A stretch of 36,831 nucleotides of DNA from Bacteriovoracaceae bacterium (GCA_023137315.1 JAGLPP010000058.1:1-36831), one strand, 5' to 3'. Shown: positions 1 through 9,296, numbered from the stretch's first letter. A program made the numbers and translations. The notes: generated from the sequence alone by a model not told the origin.

Positions 1-2
1 AA

Positions 3-569
3 GAAACTGTTGTAGTAACTGAAGAGGATGAAGAAGAGGATTGCGTTACCTGTGCAATAAAAACATCGTTTGATGATATTGTTAGTGAGATAATGGAACT
101 CCTTGAAGACAGAACCATGGCAATGAAGTTGTTAAATCTAAAAAAAGATGAACGAAGTAATATTGAAATAATGGAATTTTTGAACAATGTTTATCTGTCC
201 CTTGACACACATAATGAGAACTTTTCGTTTCATTCGGTCGCTGACTTGGATTTTAAATTTGATATGAACGAAATCCTTTTGCGTTCAGCATTTAATGGAA
301 CCTATACCGGGCCGATTGCATATGAAAACAGTCTTGGGGTTAATCCATTTAACACTGTTTATGATCTTGATATAAACTGGATGAATTATTTTAATCCGCT
401 TGGTAATGGTGAATATAATTACCGTCATACAGGACGTGCTCCAACACAGCTATTCCGTGGTCCGAATGTTTATCAGTCGCATTATAATCAGAGAATTCCG
501 ATTGATAACTTCACCTTTCATTCGGAAAGACCTAATTTAGGAATCGGTATTCCATTTCTTTTACAATAA
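3..569 (+). CDS. C-terminal part of an unrecognised protein (5' end outside window)
   Basis: The reading frame is open from the first bases of the window to a TAA at 567-569, so the gene begins upstream. An internal ATG at 93 has no convincing ribosome binding site and is probably not the start. The visible part (about 188 aa) opens with a strongly acidic run of Glu and Asp followed by a CVTC pair, then a helical stretch, then an Asn/Tyr/Phe/Pro-rich C-terminal half with no membrane segment. I do not recognise the family. The acidic linker plus aromatic, polar tail could belong to a surface or structural protein, but that is only a guess. Coding is well supported by the uninterrupted frame; function is unknown. 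Confidence 0.6.
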   Translation, partial: ETVVVTEEDEEEDCVTCAIKTSFDDIVSEIMELLEDRTMAMKLLNLKKDERSNIEIMEFLNNVYLSLDTHNENFSFHSVADLDFKFDMNEILLRSAFNGTYTGPIAYENSLGVNPFNTVYDLDINWMNYFNPLGNGEYNYRHTGRAPTQLFRGPNVYQSHYNQRIPIDNFTFHSERPNLGIGIPFLLQ

Positions 570-742
570 CCGGTAATGATTTTATGGTGTTGTAAAAAAA
601 GATATATCCGACCATTTTATTCCGGAAATTTTTTCCTAAATATTTTCAATCTATGACCCGATCTGATTAATGACGGATTTGGTGGCAGGATGCCGCAATG
701 TGTGAGCACTGGAGGCTTGATTAATGAAACCGGGGTTTACAA

Positions 743-991
743 ATGAAAACTGACACAATCTTAATCAAGACAAGGGAAAAAACGATCATCAGAAAATGTC
801 ATCTCTGTGGTGAAATTATTGAAGCACGAGTGGAGCCTGAAAAATGTCCAACATGTAAGAAGTCTTTTCTTCCAAGCAATTATTTTGGAAAGATTCATGC
901 CAAAAATTCCGAGGAATTCAAAAAACTGTTTTCCAAAGTGGAGGAAATTTACGACGAATCGCTTATTCGTGGATTAATGGCAATTTGGTAA
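743..991 (+). CDS. Small zinc-ribbon protein, function unknown
   Basis: This 82-aa protein has two CxxC knuckles: CHLC at about residues 19-22 and CPTC at about 35-38. The spacing fits a rubredoxin-like or zinc-ribbon fold binding one Zn. The C-terminal half (from about residue 45) is a charged, probably helical segment containing NSEEFKKLF. No membrane segment or signal peptide is seen. The ATG at 743 has only a weak G-rich sequence upstream. It lies 87 bp before recJ on the same strand and could be co-transcribed with it, though no functional link is evident. Similar short zinc-ribbon proteins often act as nucleic-acid or protein adaptors; nothing here picks one role. Confidence 0.65.
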   Translation: MKTDTILIKTREKTIIRKCHLCGEIIEARVEPEKCPTCKKSFLPSNYFGKIHAKNSEEFKKLFSKVEEIYDESLIRGLMAIW

Positions 992-1078
992 GAATAACAA
1001 AATAGATATTATTTACAGCGACTGGTTATTTTTTTGTGTTTAAAAATGCCTTCTGGACAGCTATAGTGCATTACCATA

Positions 1079-2797
1079 ATGATGCAGACTAATCTTAAAT
1101 CCATACATCCTGTTCTTATAAAATTACTTCAAAAACGTGGAATTGTGGATGCTGAAGCAATGGCCGGTTTTTTTTCATGGGAGTTAAAGGATCTTCCGGA
1201 ATTGACCAAACTTCATGATCTTTCAAAGGCTTCCTCAAGAATTGTAGATGCAATTGAGGCAAATGAGGAAATTGGTGTTTATGGTGATTACGATGTTGAT
1301 GGTACGACCTCCTGCGCCCTTCTTTACCATTTTTTTCGCATGATTGGGAAAGACGTATCACTTTCACAGCCAAATCGTTTTGTTGAGGGTTATGGAATTC
1401 ATCCATCCTTTATCGATACAGCATTGGAAAAAAAGATATCACTAATTATAACAGTGGATTGTGGAATTACTGCCCACGAAACTGCAAGTTATGCCAGGGA
1501 AAAAAAATGCGATCTGATCATTACTGATCACCATCGCGACGATCCGGACAAACCACTTCCAGATGCCTGCGCAGTTATAAATCCGAGTAGAAGAGATGAA
1601 AATCCGGATTCCCAGCTTACGGCTATGGCGGGAGTTGGTGTGGCCTTTGCTCTTGCTCTCGGAATAAAAAAAGAGATGGAAAAAAGAAAAAAGACCTGTC
1701 CTTCCATTTATCCACTTCTTCAATTTGTGGCGGTAGGAACTATTTGTGATCTCGCGCCATTGAATCCAATGAATCTGAAACTCACAAGACACGGCCTGAA
1801 ACAAATGACATCATCCGGGTATCCGGGAATAAAAGCATTCATCAGTAAGGAATTGCGTAAACTTAAAATGGTTCCAAGCGAACATATCTCATTTCAAATG
1901 GGCCCAAAAATTAATTCCAAGGGAAGACTGGATCATCCAGAAAAGGCCTTGGAACTTCTTACGACAGACGATCAACAAATCGCATGGGAAAACTGCAACC
2001 ACCTTGAAAATTGCAACAACGAAAGGAAGTTTATCCAGTCAGAGGTTTATCAGGAAGCTAAAGAGGCAATCGAAAAAAAAATAACGAATGATAATCATAT
2101 TATAAGTGTTGTTTATTCTCCGAATTGGCATGAAGGGGTTATTGGTATTGTGGCCAGCAGGCTGGTCGAGCAATACAAGGTTCCAGCAATAATTTTTACA
2201 AACTCCTCGGAGGATGGTGTTATCAAGGCATCTGCAAGAACTGCGGGAGAACTTAATATCTTTAAATGTCTTAAGGATCTTTCCCACCTTTTTATTAAAT
2301 TTGGCGGACATAAGGCGGCAGCTGGATTATCAATGAAAAAAGAAAATCTTGCAGAATTCAAAGACGCAATATTTAAAAATCTTTGTAAAATTCCGGCCAT
2401 CGAAAGAACAGTGATAATTGATTATGATCTTGAGCTTATGCCGGACGAAATTGTTCCGTCTCTGCTTAAAAATCTTGAACTGATGGAACCATACGGGAAT
2501 CAAAATCAAAGGCCTTTGTTTAAAATGACAGGACTTAAACTGGCCTCGTATAAAATATTGAAGGAAAAACATGTACGGTGGGATCTTCATCATGAAAAAG
2601 ATAAAGGATTGAATTTCAAGGGGATCAGTTTCAACTATATTGATTCGTGGGAGTGTATCCATCCAAGCGAAATTTATGATATTCAAAACAGGGAAAATGA
2701 AACACTAGCCATCCTCTTTAATCTTACGATTAATCGTTGGAACGGAAACGAGTACCCACAGCTACAAATCAAAAAGATTGTCCTGGGTGCCTTCTAA
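1079..2797 (+). CDS. recJ: Single-stranded-DNA-specific 5'-3' exonuclease RecJ
   Basis: RecJ degrades single-stranded DNA 5' to 3' in recombinational repair (RecF pathway), mismatch repair and base-excision repair, in the cytoplasm. The 572-aa length is normal for the family. DHH-family motifs are visible: GDYDVDGTTS at residues 69-78, DCGI at 127-130 and DHH at 150-152 supply metal-binding Asp and His residues. The DHHA1 substrate-binding motif GGHKAAAGL lies near residue 407, and the C-terminal OB-like region follows. Two adjacent ATG codons (1079 and 1082) are possible starts and the ribosome binding site is weak. The gene converges on the yihY-like gene with only 3 bp between the two stop codons and no terminator hairpin. 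Confidence 0.95.
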   Translation: MMQTNLKSIHPVLIKLLQKRGIVDAEAMAGFFSWELKDLPELTKLHDLSKASSRIVDAIEANEEIGVYGDYDVDGTTSCALLYHFFRMIGKDVSLSQPNRFVEGYGIHPSFIDTALEKKISLIITVDCGITAHETASYAREKKCDLIITDHHRDDPDKPLPDACAVINPSRRDENPDSQLTAMAGVGVAFALALGIKKEMEKRKKTCPSIYPLLQFVAVGTICDLAPLNPMNLKLTRHGLKQMTSSGYPGIKAFISKELRKLKMVPSEHISFQMGPKINSKGRLDHPEKALELLTTDDQQIAWENCNHLENCNNERKFIQSEVYQEAKEAIEKKITNDNHIISVVYSPNWHEGVIGIVASRLVEQYKVPAIIFTNSSEDGVIKASARTAGELNIFKCLKDLSHLFIKFGGHKAAAGLSMKKENLAEFKDAIFKNLCKIPAIERTVIIDYDLELMPDEIVPSLLKNLELMEPYGNQNQRPLFKMTGLKLASYKILKEKHVRWDLHHEKDKGLNFKGISFNYIDSWECIHPSEIYDIQNRENETLAILFNLTINRWNGNEYPQLQIKKIVLGAF

Positions 2798-2800
2798 AAA

Positions 2801-4054
2801 TTATGTATTTTGAATGTCATACAGATCTTTGAAAGATGTGTCTTTAAAGCAACTTGAAAGTGTCTTTTTATATTCTGTCCAAAACCAGTTGCTTGCCCTG
2901 TAATCTGGAAGATTTGGTGCAACCCAAAGATTGATTTTTTCCTCAATTTTGAAAATAAATTCATCAAGTGACAGTTTATCCGGTGAAAAATTCAACATCA
3001 CTGATTCTCTGTCACCATCTTGTAAAATTCGAATTAACCGTACATTTGATAAGTGTTGAAGGATGGCCCTTGCTTTTATTGGAGTAATCAGGGAATAGGT
3101 GCAAAGTTGTCTGATATCCAGTCCGATAGCCTCCTTATTGATGGTATCGTTACTGGCATAAAAGCGTTTTGTCAGCTCCAGAAGGCAAATAAGTGCAATT
3201 TCTCTCGTTGCACGGAAATCGCTCGATTCCAAAAGCTCCCTGTTTTCAGGTCGAAAAACATCACGAAACTCATAGTAATAACCAACCCTGACTCCGAAGG
3301 TAAAAATAATAGCATTGATAAAAAACCAGACACCAAAAAGAATAAATGCCACGACAAGAAATGCTGTGAAGGGCATATCACTTTGTCTTTTAAGGAGGAA
3401 GAGAAAAATATATTTAAATAATTCAAAAAGTATTCCTGCTGTAACTCCGGAAATTACTGCAGTTTTCCATGGGAAAAATCCTTTACTTAAAATCCTGTAG
3501 ATAAAGGAAAAAGTCAGCATGGAAATTATACATTGAATTGTGAACAAGGCAATTGCAAGCAAGGTGCTGGAATATTGTAATCCAAATATTTTATCGATCA
3601 TGGAGTAGACAAAGGAGCCGACAAAAGGAACAAAAAGGACGCTGGCAATAATCCAGTATAATGTCATCCGTCTCAATAAATCGGATTCCTGTATTTTACC
3701 AAGATTTGTATCCATATATTCTTCCAAAAGATGGAGAATAAAATACGCCAACGCAAAGGCCATTGGAATAAATGCGAGTAACAGGCTTACCGTATTACCT
3801 GTTCCAAAACTGCTGTCTATCTTTGAAAGTATGTCATAGCTATGAGCGAAATAGTCCACCAACAGCTTTACACCACCAAAAAACTGGGCAATGGAAACAC
3901 TCAATAGGACCAATACGATAAAAAATCCAGTAAATGCCATACCAATTATCAAGGAAGAAAGAATCAAATCTGCAAATGAAGTGATTCTCAGGGTTTCAAG
4001 CAGGTGACTCAAATATTGATTCTTTATGTACTTCTTATTCTCTCCCAAAAACAT
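2801..4054 (-). CDS. YihY/BrkB-family inner-membrane protein
   Basis: This is a 417-aa protein whose first ~265 residues contain about six hydrophobic segments, beginning after the helix around LLETLRITSFADL. The loop FPWKTAVISGVTAGILFEL before a transmembrane segment is typical of the YihY/BrkB (UPF0761) family. The remaining ~140 residues are soluble and resemble a winged-helix-like extension, with AIGLDIRQLCTYSLITPIKARAILQHL and later a Trp-rich end. The role of the family is not settled; it was once mistaken for RNase BN. The gene is last in the minus-strand cluster that begins with the HD-GYP-like gene, so it may be co-transcribed with the ABC transporter genes. Confidence 0.88.
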   Translation of the reverse strand: MFLGENKKYIKNQYLSHLLETLRITSFADLILSSLIIGMAFTGFFIVLVLLSVSIAQFFGGVKLLVDYFAHSYDILSKIDSSFGTGNTVSLLLAFIPMAFALAYFILHLLEEYMDTNLGKIQESDLLRRMTLYWIIASVLFVPFVGSFVYSMIDKIFGLQYSSTLLAIALFTIQCIISMLTFSFIYRILSKGFFPWKTAVISGVTAGILFELFKYIFLFLLKRQSDMPFTAFLVVAFILFGVWFFINAIIFTFGVRVGYYYEFRDVFRPENRELLESSDFRATREIALICLLELTKRFYASNDTINKEAIGLDIRQLCTYSLITPIKARAILQHLSNVRLIRILQDGDRESVMLNFSPDKLSLDEFIFKIEEKINLWVAPNLPDYRASNWFWTEYKKTLSSCFKDTSFKDLYDIQNT

Positions 4055-4072
4055 GCTCCCTATTACAAAAAA

Positions 4073-4375
4073 TTATTTTTTTATTTTTTTAATATCGTCG
4101 TCAAGTTCAAGATCCGCTATTTCTCCAGGATCAATTTCTCGGCGGTGTGTTTTTTCAGTACTGACCCTTGTCGTGCTATCACCTCCCTGCGGGGTGTATC
4201 CGATTTCCTTTAAAAGGGTTTTTGCCATCAACACGGAACTAAAGGCAAGTGTTTCCCTGTTGGCCTCTTTTTTGAGTGAGACGCCTGGATCATTAGTGAT
4301 AAGCGTCGGTAGAAGTTTCATGGCAGATTGAAATACTTTTTCATAATACTCTTTTTTGCTAATTAGAATCTTCAT
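4073..4375 (-). CDS. Conserved-looking 100-aa soluble protein, function unknown
   Basis: I do not recognise this 100-aa protein. The ATG at 4375 follows a GTGAGG ribosome binding site that overlaps the stop of the ABC permease gene, which supports translation as part of the operon. The N-terminal half is helical and moderately hydrophobic (MKLLPTLITNDPGVSLKKEA, then SSVLMAKTLLKEIGY). The C-terminal third is polar and charged, ending in alternating acidic and Lys residues, and is likely disordered. There is no signal peptide or membrane span. Its place between an ABC-2 permease and a YihY-family protein suggests a cytoplasmic partner of membrane machinery, but this is only a context inference. 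Confidence 0.7.
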   Translation of the reverse strand: MKILISKKEYYEKVFQSAMKLLPTLITNDPGVSLKKEANRETLAFSSVLMAKTLLKEIGYTPQGGDSTTRVSTEKTHRREIDPGEIADLELDDDIKKIKK

Positions 4376-4384
4376 AAAAAAACC

Positions 4385-5191
4385 TCACGATTCGTAGTCT
4401 CTTTTTTTGAATGAAATGAAAAGAACAAATAAAAGTAAACCGTAGCTGACAAAAAAATGAATAATCTGGGGAAGTAGATCAAGCTGAATACCTCTTCCCA
4501 TGAATAAACTATTGGAAATACTATTGATTACTCCAATCCTTGGGAATATGAGATGAAAGGCAAGTCCAATTGAAGATGCGATTTCCATGTTTTGATAGGT
4601 TGGGGTGGTGATAAAAAGTGAATTACAACCTTGAATAATGAAATAAAACATTATCGTTGTAATAAATGAGGTGATCTTTGTAAAATGCATTGAAAAAAAT
4701 GCCGCAAGGGTGATGCTGATAAGTATGACAATGCTGAATATACAGAAAGAATAAAATATATTCAGTCCAATAATAAATTTTCCGTCTGTAACTGTGAAAA
4801 TAATCAGTGCTGTAATCAGCGTTAAAAGATAGTAGGCGTTGACCATTACCCATGTTCCCAAAATTCGAACAAGCATATACATAAATGGTCTTACAGGAAA
4901 GGCTATAATCTGTTGTGCCACACCGAAATTCATATCACTTTTTATACATCCTACTCCAAGAATAATGCCCAGGATCCCACCCCAAATGGAAACAATATAG
5001 TAGAGTGCGCTCAGTTTGTATTCACCAACGAATGTTGGAATTTGATCGGTAAAACTTGAAATTAAACTAAAAACCGCATTTACTCCGAGAATGGTGGTTA
5101 ATGAAAGGAAAAAGAAAAATAATAATGCCTTACTTCGGAGTTCTTTTTGGAATGTATTGAAAAAAAGAGTTTTTAAAACCTGGAAATTCAT
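4385..5191 (-). CDS. ABC-2-type transporter permease
   Basis: This 268-aa integral membrane protein has about six hydrophobic spans and the architecture of ABC-2 permeases: a short cytoplasmic N-terminus with amphipathic helix (FNTFQKELRSKAL), a first span, a loop with FGVAQQIIAFPVRPFMYMLVR (the family's cytoplasmic coupling region), then four to five more spans, and an end in FKKRDYES. Its ATG shares one base with the TAA of the ATPase gene (TAATG at 5191), so the two proteins are translationally coupled and almost certainly form one transporter. The substrate cannot be read from sequence. The NatA/NatB-like layout is common for exporters linked to gliding, stress or drug extrusion in this kind of organism. 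Confidence 0.9.
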   Translation of the reverse strand: MNFQVLKTLFFNTFQKELRSKALLFFFFLSLTTILGVNAVFSLISSFTDQIPTFVGEYKLSALYYIVSIWGGILGIILGVGCIKSDMNFGVAQQIIAFPVRPFMYMLVRILGTWVMVNAYYLLTLITALIIFTVTDGKFIIGLNIFYSFCIFSIVILISITLAAFFSMHFTKITSFITTIMFYFIIQGCNSLFITTPTYQNMEIASSIGLAFHLIFPRIGVINSISNSLFMGRGIQLDLLPQIIHFFVSYGLLLFVLFISFKKRDYES

Positions 5192-5913
5192 TACTCGCCT
5201 CCTTCGATAAGATTATAGAAAGCGTCTTCCAGTGATCTGCCTCTGACAAAATCATCAAGTTCTCCCGAATAAAGAATATTGCCTTTATTGATGATCGCAA
5301 CATAATCAACAATTTTTTCGATCTCTGCAAGGATATGGGAATTAATAAAAACTGTTTTCCCTTTTTTCTTTAATGACTGAAAAATGTCCTTTATATTTTT
5401 TATTCCTATTGGATCAAGTCCGGAAAAGGGTTCATCAAAAATATATAAGTCCGCCTCACTCATAAGAACACTTCCAATTCCCACTCTCTGCATCTGTCCT
5501 TTTGAAATTTTATTGAGTTTCATATCCAGAATATCGTGAATTCCGGCATACTTTGCAATTTCATCAATACGGGATTTCATTAATCCGCCTTTAATTCCAT
5601 ACATACTTCCATAAAAACGAAGAACTCCCTCCACCGTATAATATGGAAAGAAAAAGAATTTCTCCGGAAAATATGCAACCTTCTCATGTCCCCTGAAATT
5701 CTTTCTATCCATACCACCGATTTTGATAGAACCGGATTTTATGCTGGTAAAATTCAATACTGATTTGATCAACGTTGTTTTGCCCGCCCCGTTTGGGCCC
5801 AAAAGTGCAAATAACACCCCTTGAGGAACATCAAGGTCAACATTTTTGATTATCTTTTTTCTACCATAATACTTTTCAAGATTTCTGATTTCCAGAGCAT
5901 TCATTCCTACCAT
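5191..5913 (-). CDS. ABC transporter ATP-binding protein
   Basis: This is a 240-aa ATPase that powers the adjacent ABC-2 permease. It shows Walker A GPNGAGKT at residues 39-46, signature ISKGQMQR at 136-143 (a Lys variant of the usual LSGGQ), Walker B LYIFDEP at 156-162 with the catalytic Glu, and the H-loop His at 193. The start is either the ATG at 5913 or the ATG at 5904; an AAAGG about 10 bp before the second makes it slightly better. It starts 5 bp after the stop of the HD-GYP-like gene and overlaps the permease by one base, so the three form one transcriptional unit. Confidence 0.95.
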   Translation of the reverse strand: MVGMNALEIRNLEKYYGRKKIIKNVDLDVPQGVLFALLGPNGAGKTTLIKSVLNFTSIKSGSIKIGGMDRKNFRGHEKVAYFPEKFFFFPYYTVEGVLRFYGSMYGIKGGLMKSRIDEIAKYAGIHDILDMKLNKISKGQMQRVGIGSVLMSEADLYIFDEPFSGLDPIGIKNIKDIFQSLKKKGKTVFINSHILAEIEKIVDYVAIINKGNILYSGELDDFVRGRSLEDAFYNLIEGGE

Positions 5914-5918
5914 ACCTT

Positions 5919-7253
5919 TTAAAATTCAAAATTTGTCAGTGTTCTAATAACTCTTTTATACTGCGATTTGGTAAAGTTCTCAAACAGTTTTTTAATCATC
6001 TCTGAATTGGTAAGCGTTCTATGAAATTGTAAAAGGTAATTCGCATACCTTTCCGCAACAATAAAAACAACAGTCAATGGTTCGAGATTGTTTGAAAAAT
6101 TTTTGGCAAATCCAGTTCCTCCCAAAGTACCGTGATGTCTCGCAATAATTGTTTCAGCTCCCAGAGGGGCACGTGGAAAATCCATCACCAACTCGGATGC
6201 CTCTCTGGCATGATTGAGAACGATTCTTTCATTCTCCATGGAAAGCATGGCATCGGTAAGATCTTTTTCAGAATCAATCATTGCAAGTTTGTCTGATAAA
6301 AGAGTGATATCATGGAAAAAGGAAACAAATGCCAGCTTGTCCTGTTGTTCCGTGGAACCCCACTCCATATTGGAAATAATGTGAAATGTTATGTAAGTGA
6401 CCAGTTGTGTTCTTCTATAACGATAGCTTGTCTTGCTTTTCATAAGGTTGTGAAAAAGATCACCTATCTTGGGCCAGCTTTGGGCAAGGGCCACAACTTT
6501 TTTTATACTGTGTTTAGCGAGTAAAACGGTGTCCTCGGTCATTCCGCGTGTCAGGAGAAGTCCGGAAATAACATCACGACAATTTTCAACAAGACGCATT
6601 TTTTCAATATCATCTGCAGACTCATCGTTTAATCTGTCCATAATCATATCTGTTACGTCATTTACGAAAAAAAGACGATCATCATAGCGAACGTAGAAAT
6701 AATTTATACCCTTTTCAAAAAATAGCTGGATGTCTCTTCTGGAATAAACATCCCCCTTTCTAAATCGCATTACATAGTGGTCTGGGGCATTGTCTTTTTT
6801 TATTCTTAAAAAAGTGTTGCAGACAATTTCATCAATAAAATAATAGTATTTAATTGGTACAGCGTAATATTCAGGTACCTGGACTTCCCCGGAATCCCCC
6901 CCAGGGGTTATGTAGAGCAGATTACCAACCTCGGAAACAATTTCCTGGATATTTGTACCAGGTGGCAAAACCTTCATCACATTTTTGGCAATTTCGTTGG
7001 CCTCAAGTGATAAGATGGGAATTGGATTTTCATTGTTAACAAGGAACCTGTACATATCAAGAGATGTATTCTTATCATTGGTCATGGGGGCAATAACAAT
7101 CAGTTTAATTGATTCGGGATCTCTCTTGAGATAATCATAGACATCTTTAAGTCTGGTTTTGAAAATAACATTAATTCCTAACTGAACATTCAGATTTAAT
7201 GAGTAGGCATTATTCAGTCTGCTTGTTTTTCCAATAAAAAGAATTTTCGGCAC
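5919..7253 (-). CDS. Receiver-like plus degenerate HD-GYP domain signalling protein
   Basis: This 444-aa soluble protein starts with a receiver-like or pseudo-receiver fold (residues 1-115: KILFIGKT, LIVIAPM, then IPILSLEA), has a middle domain at about 125-205, and a C-terminal HD-GYP-type domain at about 235-440. HD is retained at 314-315 (FFHDITLL) and a His pair at 373-374, but the c-di-GMP phosphodiesterase signature is altered: HHE is HHG and GYP is replaced within GTGFA (379-383). Established knowledge: active HD-GYP enzymes hydrolyse c-di-GMP. Inference: this one is a binding or structural variant. GTG start at 7253 with a good AGGAG site 5 bp upstream. First gene of the five-gene minus-strand cluster with the ABC transporter. 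Confidence 0.8.
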   Translation of the reverse strand: MPKILFIGKTSRLNNAYSLNLNVQLGINVIFKTRLKDVYDYLKRDPESIKLIVIAPMTNDKNTSLDMYRFLVNNENPIPILSLEANEIAKNVMKVLPPGTNIQEIVSEVGNLLYITPGGDSGEVQVPEYYAVPIKYYYFIDEIVCNTFLRIKKDNAPDHYVMRFRKGDVYSRRDIQLFFEKGINYFYVRYDDRLFFVNDVTDMIMDRLNDESADDIEKMRLVENCRDVISGLLLTRGMTEDTVLLAKHSIKKVVALAQSWPKIGDLFHNLMKSKTSYRYRRTQLVTYITFHIISNMEWGSTEQQDKLAFVSFFHDITLLSDKLAMIDSEKDLTDAMLSMENERIVLNHAREASELVMDFPRAPLGAETIIARHHGTLGGTGFAKNFSNNLEPLTVVFIVAERYANYLLQFHRTLTNSEMIKKLFENFTKSQYKRVIRTLTNFEF

Positions 7254-7294
7254 AATAACTCCTGAAAATCATTATACCCAAAATAACAACATTT

Positions 7295-7320
7295 AAAAAG
7301 CCACCCGAAGGTGGCCTTTT
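7295..7320 (-). terminator. Rho-independent terminator of the MFS gene
   Basis: Read on the minus strand, a perfect 6-bp GC-rich stem GCCACC / GGTGGC closes a stable TTCG tetraloop and is followed by five T residues. It lies about 30 bp past the stop of the MFS gene and about 40 bp before the start of the HD-GYP-like gene, so the transporter transcript ends here and the five-gene cluster needs its own promoter. Confidence 0.88.
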
Positions 7321-7348
7321 AAAAACAAATATTTGGAAAAGGTTACGA

Positions 7349-8602
7349 TTATACTTTCTTTGGTGGTTTGATACATGCAACAACCGCTGCGGCCACAAGA
7401 CAGCCAATTCCGCAGATAGTGAAAGCGAGCGGGAAATTACCAATGTCACCAAGTTTTCCACCAAGCATCGGACCGAAGATTCCGCCGACACCGTAGGCAA
7501 GAAAAACCCATGGATAGTTTTGAGCGATGTTTTTTGTTCCAAACGTATCAGCAGTAATTGTTGGAAAAAGTGAGAAATTACCACCAAAATTAAAACCGAT
7601 AATAGTTGCTCCGAGATAAAGCAGGTATGGTGTTCCGGCCATCCACTGAAATAAAATTACCATGACACCCTGGGTGGCCATCATGATGATGATGGAATTT
7701 TTTCTGCCGAGACTGTCGGAAAGCTTGCCCCAAAGAATTCTACCCAGACCATTTGCAAGAGAAAAGAAAACTGCCATCGCCGTTCCGGCAATTGCGCTTG
7801 CTTCTAAAACTTCATAGCCGTTGCCTGTTAAGGCTGTCATTGGAAAGAGTTTCATGAGACCAATACTCATAAGACCTGAACCGGCACCCATGACAAAGGT
7901 AAAGAAAATCATCCAAAATTGAGGAGTGGAGAGCATTTCGCCTGATTTAAAATTGACTCCTGCAGGAGCTGCAGAGGTGCCAGGAGCTGTTTCCTGCCAT
8001 CCTTCCGGTTTCCATCCTTCCGGTGGGAAAACCATCCATATACCACCAATTACAACGGTAAGAAGGAAAACGATACCGTAAATAACAAAAGTGTAGGAAA
8101 GGCCAAGATTGTCAATTAGATGACACCATGCTCCAGCAAGTTTAACCCACAAAAGAGCACCAAAACCAAAGCCTGCAACAGCAAGACCGGTAATAAGGCC
8201 TTTTTTGTCTGGAAACCATCTCATTCCTACTGCGATCGGAACGACATAAGCAATACCAATACCGGAACCGCCAATTACGCCGATAAAAAGGAAAACCGCC
8301 CAAAAATTAGATGGATCAATCAGACCACCCATTATGTATCCAAGACCAAGAACTATACCACCAACCATGGCAAGGCATCTTGGGCCGAATTTTGGCATCA
8401 TTCTTCCTGCAAGTACCATAACGATTGCAAAGAAGGCCAGGCCGACAGCAAAAACGGCTTGAGTTTGTCCAACCGTCCAACCGAAGTCTCGCTTTAATGC
8501 AGGAGTAAAAACTGACCAGGCGTAAATCGCACCAAGACAGAATTGAATCATTATGGCCCCGAGAACCACTAACCACCTGTTCATCACTTTTTGATCACTC
8601 AT
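7349..8602 (-). CDS. OFA-family (oxalate/formate antiporter-like) MFS transporter
   Basis: This is a 417-aa twelve-span major facilitator protein of the inner membrane. Family signs are AIYAWSVFTPALKRDFGW in the first span and loop, GGSGIGIAYVVPIAVGMRWFP with the MFS loop FPDKKGLITGLAVAGFGFGA, and the central cytoplasmic loop rich in Pro, Glu and Gly before the second six spans. OFA members exchange small carboxylates such as oxalate, formate or pyruvate, but many have unknown substrates, so no substrate is assigned. I chose the ATG at 8602 because AGGAGA lies 6 bp upstream; a TTG two codons earlier overlaps that spacing. The gene stands alone with its own terminator; the carbonic anhydrase unit lies upstream on the same strand. 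Confidence 0.9.
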   Translation of the reverse strand: MSDQKVMNRWLVVLGAIMIQFCLGAIYAWSVFTPALKRDFGWTVGQTQAVFAVGLAFFAIVMVLAGRMMPKFGPRCLAMVGGIVLGLGYIMGGLIDPSNFWAVFLFIGVIGGSGIGIAYVVPIAVGMRWFPDKKGLITGLAVAGFGFGALLWVKLAGAWCHLIDNLGLSYTFVIYGIVFLLTVVIGGIWMVFPPEGWKPEGWQETAPGTSAAPAGVNFKSGEMLSTPQFWMIFFTFVMGAGSGLMSIGLMKLFPMTALTGNGYEVLEASAIAGTAMAVFFSLANGLGRILWGKLSDSLGRKNSIIIMMATQGVMVILFQWMAGTPYLLYLGATIIGFNFGGNFSLFPTITADTFGTKNIAQNYPWVFLAYGVGGIFGPMLGGKLGDIGNFPLAFTICGIGCLVAAAVVACIKPPKKV

Positions 8603-8711
8603 CAACAATCTCCTATTTGGAAGTAATTATTAGGAATACTCATATCGTATAAATTAACTTTATTATTTTTACATTGGGGTGTGTCTATTGAAAAGCGATT
8701 TTTTTGAATAG

Positions 8712-9296
8712 TTAATCAAGAAACTCAACTTCTCCGGTTTCAAGACTGTAGTAAGCAGCAATTATTGCAGTCCTGCCATCTAAAATTGCGTTCTTCAAAA
8801 TTTCACTTCGTTCACGTAATTCATGGGCCACTCTATAAGAGTTCGCCCTGATGGAATGAAGTATTAAATCTCCCTTTTCTCCACGACAGGCCTCAACAGC
8901 AGGCATGATTTTTTTGGTTATTGCCGAAAGATGTCCTGGTAAATCTCCACCTTGAATTGTCGCTTTGACGGCCCCACAATCCTGATGTCCCAAAATAACA
9001 ACAAGCGGGGTCTTTAAATGTTCCACAGCATATTCAATAGTGCCAATAGTAACATCATCAAGGATATTACCGGCGTTTCTTATAACAAAAAGATCACCGA
9101 TTCCCCGATCGAAAATAAGTTCCGGTGGGACTCTGGAATCAGAACAGGTGAGTATTGTGACAAAAGGATTTTGCCCGTTATCTAAAACTTCTTTTCTTCT
9201 GATATTATCGTTATTTGGATTTCGTGGTTGTCCAAGTTTAAAAAAGTGATTACCTCTTTTTAATTTTTTAAGTACCTCTTCAGCATTTCTGTTCAT
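8712..9296 (-). CDS. Beta-class carbonic anhydrase
   Basis: This 194-aa enzyme interconverts CO2 and bicarbonate in the cytoplasm. The Zn ligands and catalytic dyad are all visible: C51 and D53 with R55 in CSDSRVPPE, and H104 and C107 in GHQDCGAV. The length is typical of the beta class, and no signal peptide is present. Its ATG follows a GGGAG site that overlaps the end of the GIY-YIG gene 6 bp upstream, so the two genes are co-transcribed. The OFA-type carboxylate transporter lies just downstream; a link through bicarbonate or decarboxylation is conceivable but not shown. Confidence 0.95.
   Translation of the reverse strand: MNRNAEEVLKKLKRGNHFFKLGQPRNPNNDNIRRKEVLDNGQNPFVTILTCSDSRVPPELIFDRGIGDLFVIRNAGNILDDVTIGTIEYAVEHLKTPLVVILGHQDCGAVKATIQGGDLPGHLSAITKKIMPAVEACRGEKGDLILHSIRANSYRVAHELRERSEILKNAILDGRTAIIAAYYSLETGEVEFLD

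Noticed and set aside
1116-2686. Minus-strand open frames of 90-120 codons across recJ
   Set aside because: The plus strand encodes intact RecJ motifs throughout; the opposite frames have low-complexity products and no start signals.
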